7,468 nt of DNA from DASROJ01 sp035646975 (lineage in GTDB: Bacteria > Acidobacteriota > Polarisedimenticolia > JACPZX01 > DASXTC01). Both the position numbers and the translations under genes were made by a program. This document shows positions 5,597 through 7,468 of this stretch, one piece after another (position 1 is the first letter of the stretch; each line of letters begins with the position of its first letter). The stretch is from positions 1 to 7,468 of the forward strand of contig DASROJ010000035.1 in the NCBI GenBank assembly GCA_035646975.1, written 5' to 3'. The notes beneath the pieces were generated by a model, which was not told where the DNA came from, ran no database searches, and saw only the letters and a list, made by a program, of their open reading frames with translations.

Positions 5597-7063
5597 TCAG
5601 AAGCTGAACTGGAACTGTGTCGTGATCAGCGTGTTGTGGTCGTCGTCCAGCCCGGTATAGTTCGCAAGATTGAAGTCGTTCTGCAGCGCCTGCACGTTGA
5701 ACCCGCTGCTGCCCGCCGCGTTGACCTGCGTGTTGAAGATCGAATAGCTGGTGCTCCAGCGAACCGCGTGCCCCTTGAGAAAACAGGTGTAGTTGAGGGT
5801 CGTCTCGTCGCTGCGGGTCTTCTCCGAGTCCTGGTCGAAGTCGATCTTGGAAAAGCGCGCCGATACCTCGTGCCGTTTCCCGACCAGCCATCCTGCCTGC
5901 ACGGTGTAGCCGGACTGGTCGCATGAAACGCGCCCCGCGAGAAACGCGCCCCGGCAGGTCTGGGGAAGATCGAATCCCTCGTCCACGTCGAGCTTTCGCG
6001 TGAAGTATTCGCCGATCAGGTTGACGTGAGGCCACCAGAATTCGACGTCCCCGGACACTCGCGTGTCGTCCACGTTGCCGATCGGCACCGTGGGATCCGC
6101 GCGCTCCGGCGTGTTGCGGTTCTGGTACCAGGAGAAACCACCCTGGAGCCGGAACGAATCCGGGGCGTCGATCAGGGACTCGTAATCGAGATACGGGCCT
6201 TTGTTCGTCGCGGTGAGCCTGAACACGTAGGCAAGCGACTTGTCGAGGTTGACACCCTGCTGCAGCCCGGTGCCGTTGAACGCGCCGATCCGGTACTGGA
6301 TCTTGTTCGTTGGCGTGCCGCCATAGAACATGAAGCCCCGGTCGCGTGAAGGCGTGAAAAAGTCCGAGGCGATCGACCTGGCGGCCATCTGCAGGGTGTA
6401 ATCCGAGACCAGCTCCTGGCGGCCCAGGGGGACCTTGAACTGGCCGAACCGGAGGTTCGCGTAGCTCTTCGGATGCAGGTCGATGTAGAAGTCGCGGGTC
6501 TTGACGGTGCGTTGATCCTGTTCCTGGACGCCGGCGAAGACATGAAACGACGGGGTGGCTCCGCCCGTCGTATCGAACGACGGGATGAACACCTCACGCA
6601 ACCCCTCGTCGTTGTCGGCCAGATCCAGCTCGAGCTTGTATCCCATCCAGGGCCGGTAGAAGTTGCCCATGAAGTGCAGACGCAGACGGCGCGTCTGGAA
6701 CGACGGCTCCTGCACACCGATGTTCTCGACGCGGTAGGGAAGCGACGGATTGGTGTCGGCGCGGCGGAACTCGTCGCGGTCGAGGTACTGCGCCCGGAAC
6801 TGGCCGAAGAAACCGATGTTGAGGCTGTAGTTGCCGTCGGCGGTGGAAAACGTCACTCCGTTGCCCGGGTCCACCTTGAGCGTATCCGGACCGGATTTCG
6901 GCGCTTCTTCATCGGCTGCTTTCGTCTCCGGTTGCTTCGCCGCCTGCTGTTTTTCCGACGGCTCCTGCGCAAGAGAAGTTGCCGGCATGACACCTCCCAG
7001 CCACAACGCCGCGGCCGCGGCCCACACCAACCCGAACCTGCGTGTCATCGAGACGCCCCTCAT
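5597..7063 (-). CDS. Phosphate-selective porin OprO/OprP family outer-membrane protein
   Basis: OprP and OprO form trimeric outer-membrane channels that take up phosphate or polyphosphate under phosphate starvation. The 488-residue precursor starts with a Sec signal peptide (basic MTRRF, hydrophobic core, probable cleavage after TSLA near residue 32). A polar Gln/Glu/Lys/Ala-rich stretch to about residue 60 comes next, then the barrel. Family-like features are RLRLHFMGNF (126-135), RFGQFKVPLGRQELVS (205-220), RDRGFMFYGG (240-249) and NYTCFLKGHAVRWSTSYSIF (424-443). The protein ends in FQFSF, the terminal aromatic that serves as a BAM signal. Cys370 and Cys381 could form a loop disulfide; Cys427 is a third. 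ATG 7063 has only GAG upstream. ATG 7048 has GAGGGG 7 nt upstream and may be the true start, which would trim five residues. A Pho-box-like promoter lies upstream. Pi versus polyP preference cannot be read from the sequence. Confidence 0.93.
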   Translation of the reverse strand: MRGVSMTRRFGLVWAAAAALWLGGVMPATSLAQEPSEKQQAAKQPETKAADEEAPKSGPDTLKVDPGNGVTFSTADGNYSLNIGFFGQFRAQYLDRDEFRRADTNPSLPYRVENIGVQEPSFQTRRLRLHFMGNFYRPWMGYKLELDLADNDEGLREVFIPSFDTTGGATPSFHVFAGVQEQDQRTVKTRDFYIDLHPKSYANLRFGQFKVPLGRQELVSDYTLQMAARSIASDFFTPSRDRGFMFYGGTPTNKIQYRIGAFNGTGLQQGVNLDKSLAYVFRLTATNKGPYLDYESLIDAPDSFRLQGGFSWYQNRNTPERADPTVPIGNVDDTRVSGDVEFWWPHVNLIGEYFTRKLDVDEGFDLPQTCRGAFLAGRVSCDQSGYTVQAGWLVGKRHEVSARFSKIDFDQDSEKTRSDETTLNYTCFLKGHAVRWSTSYSIFNTQVNAAGSSGFNVQALQNDFNLANYTGLDDDHNTLITTQFQFSF

Positions 7064-7104
7064 GCTTTCTCGTTGTCGATAGAGTCGATTCAGGATCGGG
7101 CGGA

Positions 7105-7138
7105 ATCCTAGAGAGGTCTTGTGACGCTGGCGTGACAG
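7105..7138 (-). promoter_or_regulatory. Pho box plus -10 element upstream of the porin gene
   Basis: On the minus strand CTGTCAC (7138-7132), a 4-nt gap and GCGTCAC (7127-7121) form an 18-bp direct repeat of 11-bp period, as in PhoB sites (consensus CTGTCAT-N4-CTGTCAY). Ten nt downstream comes TAGGAT (7110-7105), a 4/6 match to TATAAT. That is the spacing used at PhoB-activated promoters, where the box replaces the -35. The predicted start near 7098 leaves a leader of about 35 nt. This suggests induction by phosphate starvation. Confidence 0.6.
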
Positions 7139-7163
7139 CGTGATGGCGGCAGCGCAACAGATA

Positions 7164-7181
7164 ACTTCACCAAAGCTTCAC
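7164..7181 (+). promoter_or_regulatory. Second Pho-box-like direct repeat facing the secreted-protein gene
   Basis: ACTTCAC (7164-7170) and GCTTCAC (7175-7181) repeat with an 11-bp period and an AT-rich 4-nt gap, CAAA, as in Pho boxes. The TCAC core is kept but the G of CTGTCA is T in both copies. No good -10 lies at the standard distance; CATAAA at 7214-7219 is the best nearby candidate. This is weaker than the site facing the porin. Confidence 0.35.
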
Positions 7182-7261
7182 CTGCCCGCCTCCGCATCGT
7201 CTCCGATTGCCGGCATAAAGAGGCGACAGAAACCTTCGCTTTGTCCATTCAACCATTGCAT

Positions 7262-7268
7262 GGGAGGT
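7262..7268 (+). promoter_or_regulatory. Strong Shine-Dalgarno for the GTG 7275 start
   Basis: GGGAGGT contains the GGAGG core 7 nt before GTG 7275. It makes this GTG the clear start even though the gene is incomplete. Confidence 0.65.
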
Positions 7269-7274
7269 AACACA

Positions 7275-7468
7275 GTGCGGACTACAAGGCTCGTCAAACT
7301 GGCGGGACTGGCGGCACTCGCTCTGGCCGGGTCCACCGGGCTGATGCACGCGGCGACGCCCTGCACGCCAGGCCAGGTCCAGGTCTCGATCGTCTACGAC
7401 GGAGCCACGGCGCCCAACCTGACGCTGCAGCGCACGGCGGTTTCGCTATTCGGCAATCCCAACGCCGG
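7275..7468 (+). CDS. Secreted protein of unknown function (N-terminal fragment)
   Basis: Only the first 64 codons are present; the gene runs off the right edge. The start is GTG with a strong ribosome binding site. The N-terminus MRTTRLVKLAGLAALALAG is a typical Sec signal peptide, with a basic start and an Ala/Leu core. Cleavage after MHA (residues 24-26) would give a mature protein beginning ATPCTPGQVQVSIVYDG. Cys30 is not in a lipobox, so a soluble periplasmic or exported protein is more likely than a lipoprotein. I do not recognise the family. It is not an obvious PstS start, as the GAGATFPxPxY motif is not seen in the visible part. Being divergent from a phosphate porin across a shared regulatory gap suggests a link to phosphate acquisition, but that is context only. 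Confidence 0.75.
   Translation, partial: MRTTRLVKLAGLAALALAGSTGLMHAATPCTPGQVQVSIVYDGATAPNLTLQRTAVSLFGNPNA

Noticed and set aside
6473..7111. Plus-strand open frame opposite the porin
   Set aside because: It is antisense to the porin N-terminal half, without domain signatures or a ribosome binding site pattern.
7275..7468. PstS phosphate-binding protein
   Set aside because: This is expected from context, but the visible mature N-terminus lacks the PstS GAGATFPxPxY-like motif.
1..7468. tRNA, rRNA, CRISPR array, insertion sequence or integration site
   Set aside because: I saw no cloverleaf, rRNA core, spaced direct repeat array, transposase or terminal inverted repeats. The window reads as ordinary chromosomal genes.

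Overview
This is a GC-rich segment (above 60 % GC by eye, with C/G-biased third codon positions) from a Gram-negative bacterium. It encodes an outer-membrane porin with a signal peptide and a terminal phenylalanine. The gene content and GTG/TTG starts suggest Acidobacteriota or another soil or subsurface diderm lineage. That placement is inference from gene style only, because no rRNA or other phylogenetic marker is present.

The left part (1-4711) is a divergent pair of operons. Leftward, a CHAD-domain protein (1589-2455) overlaps by 4 bp the start of a Ppx/GppA exopolyphosphatase with a C-terminal HD domain; this second gene runs off the left edge. Rightward, two tandem thymidylate-kinase-like P-loop proteins (2649-3362 and 3359-4180, again a 4-bp overlap) are followed 18 bp later by a SixA-type phosphohistidine phosphatase. 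The roughly 190-bp divergent spacer holds a candidate promoter for each side and a near-palindrome between them. The set reads as a polyphosphate/phosphoryl-transfer module. Its most unusual part is the kinase pair: both lack the usual dTMP kinase substrate motif, and the second has Arg in place of the Walker A Lys.

The middle (4712-5580) has a stem-loop at the end of the sixA gene, then a compact sigma-70 family factor with its own predicted promoter and a strong Shine-Dalgarno that fixes the start at 4819.

The right part (5597-7468) has a leftward OprO/OprP-family phosphate-selective porin and, divergent from it, the first 64 codons of a secreted protein I do not recognise. The 211-bp gap between them carries a good Pho-box match (two 7-mers 11 bp apart, then exactly 10 bp to a -10-like hexamer) facing the porin, and a weaker repeat pair facing the secreted protein. 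The window therefore appears to combine phosphate uptake under phosphate-starvation control with polyphosphate handling. How the kinase pair, SixA and the sigma factor fit into this is a hypothesis.
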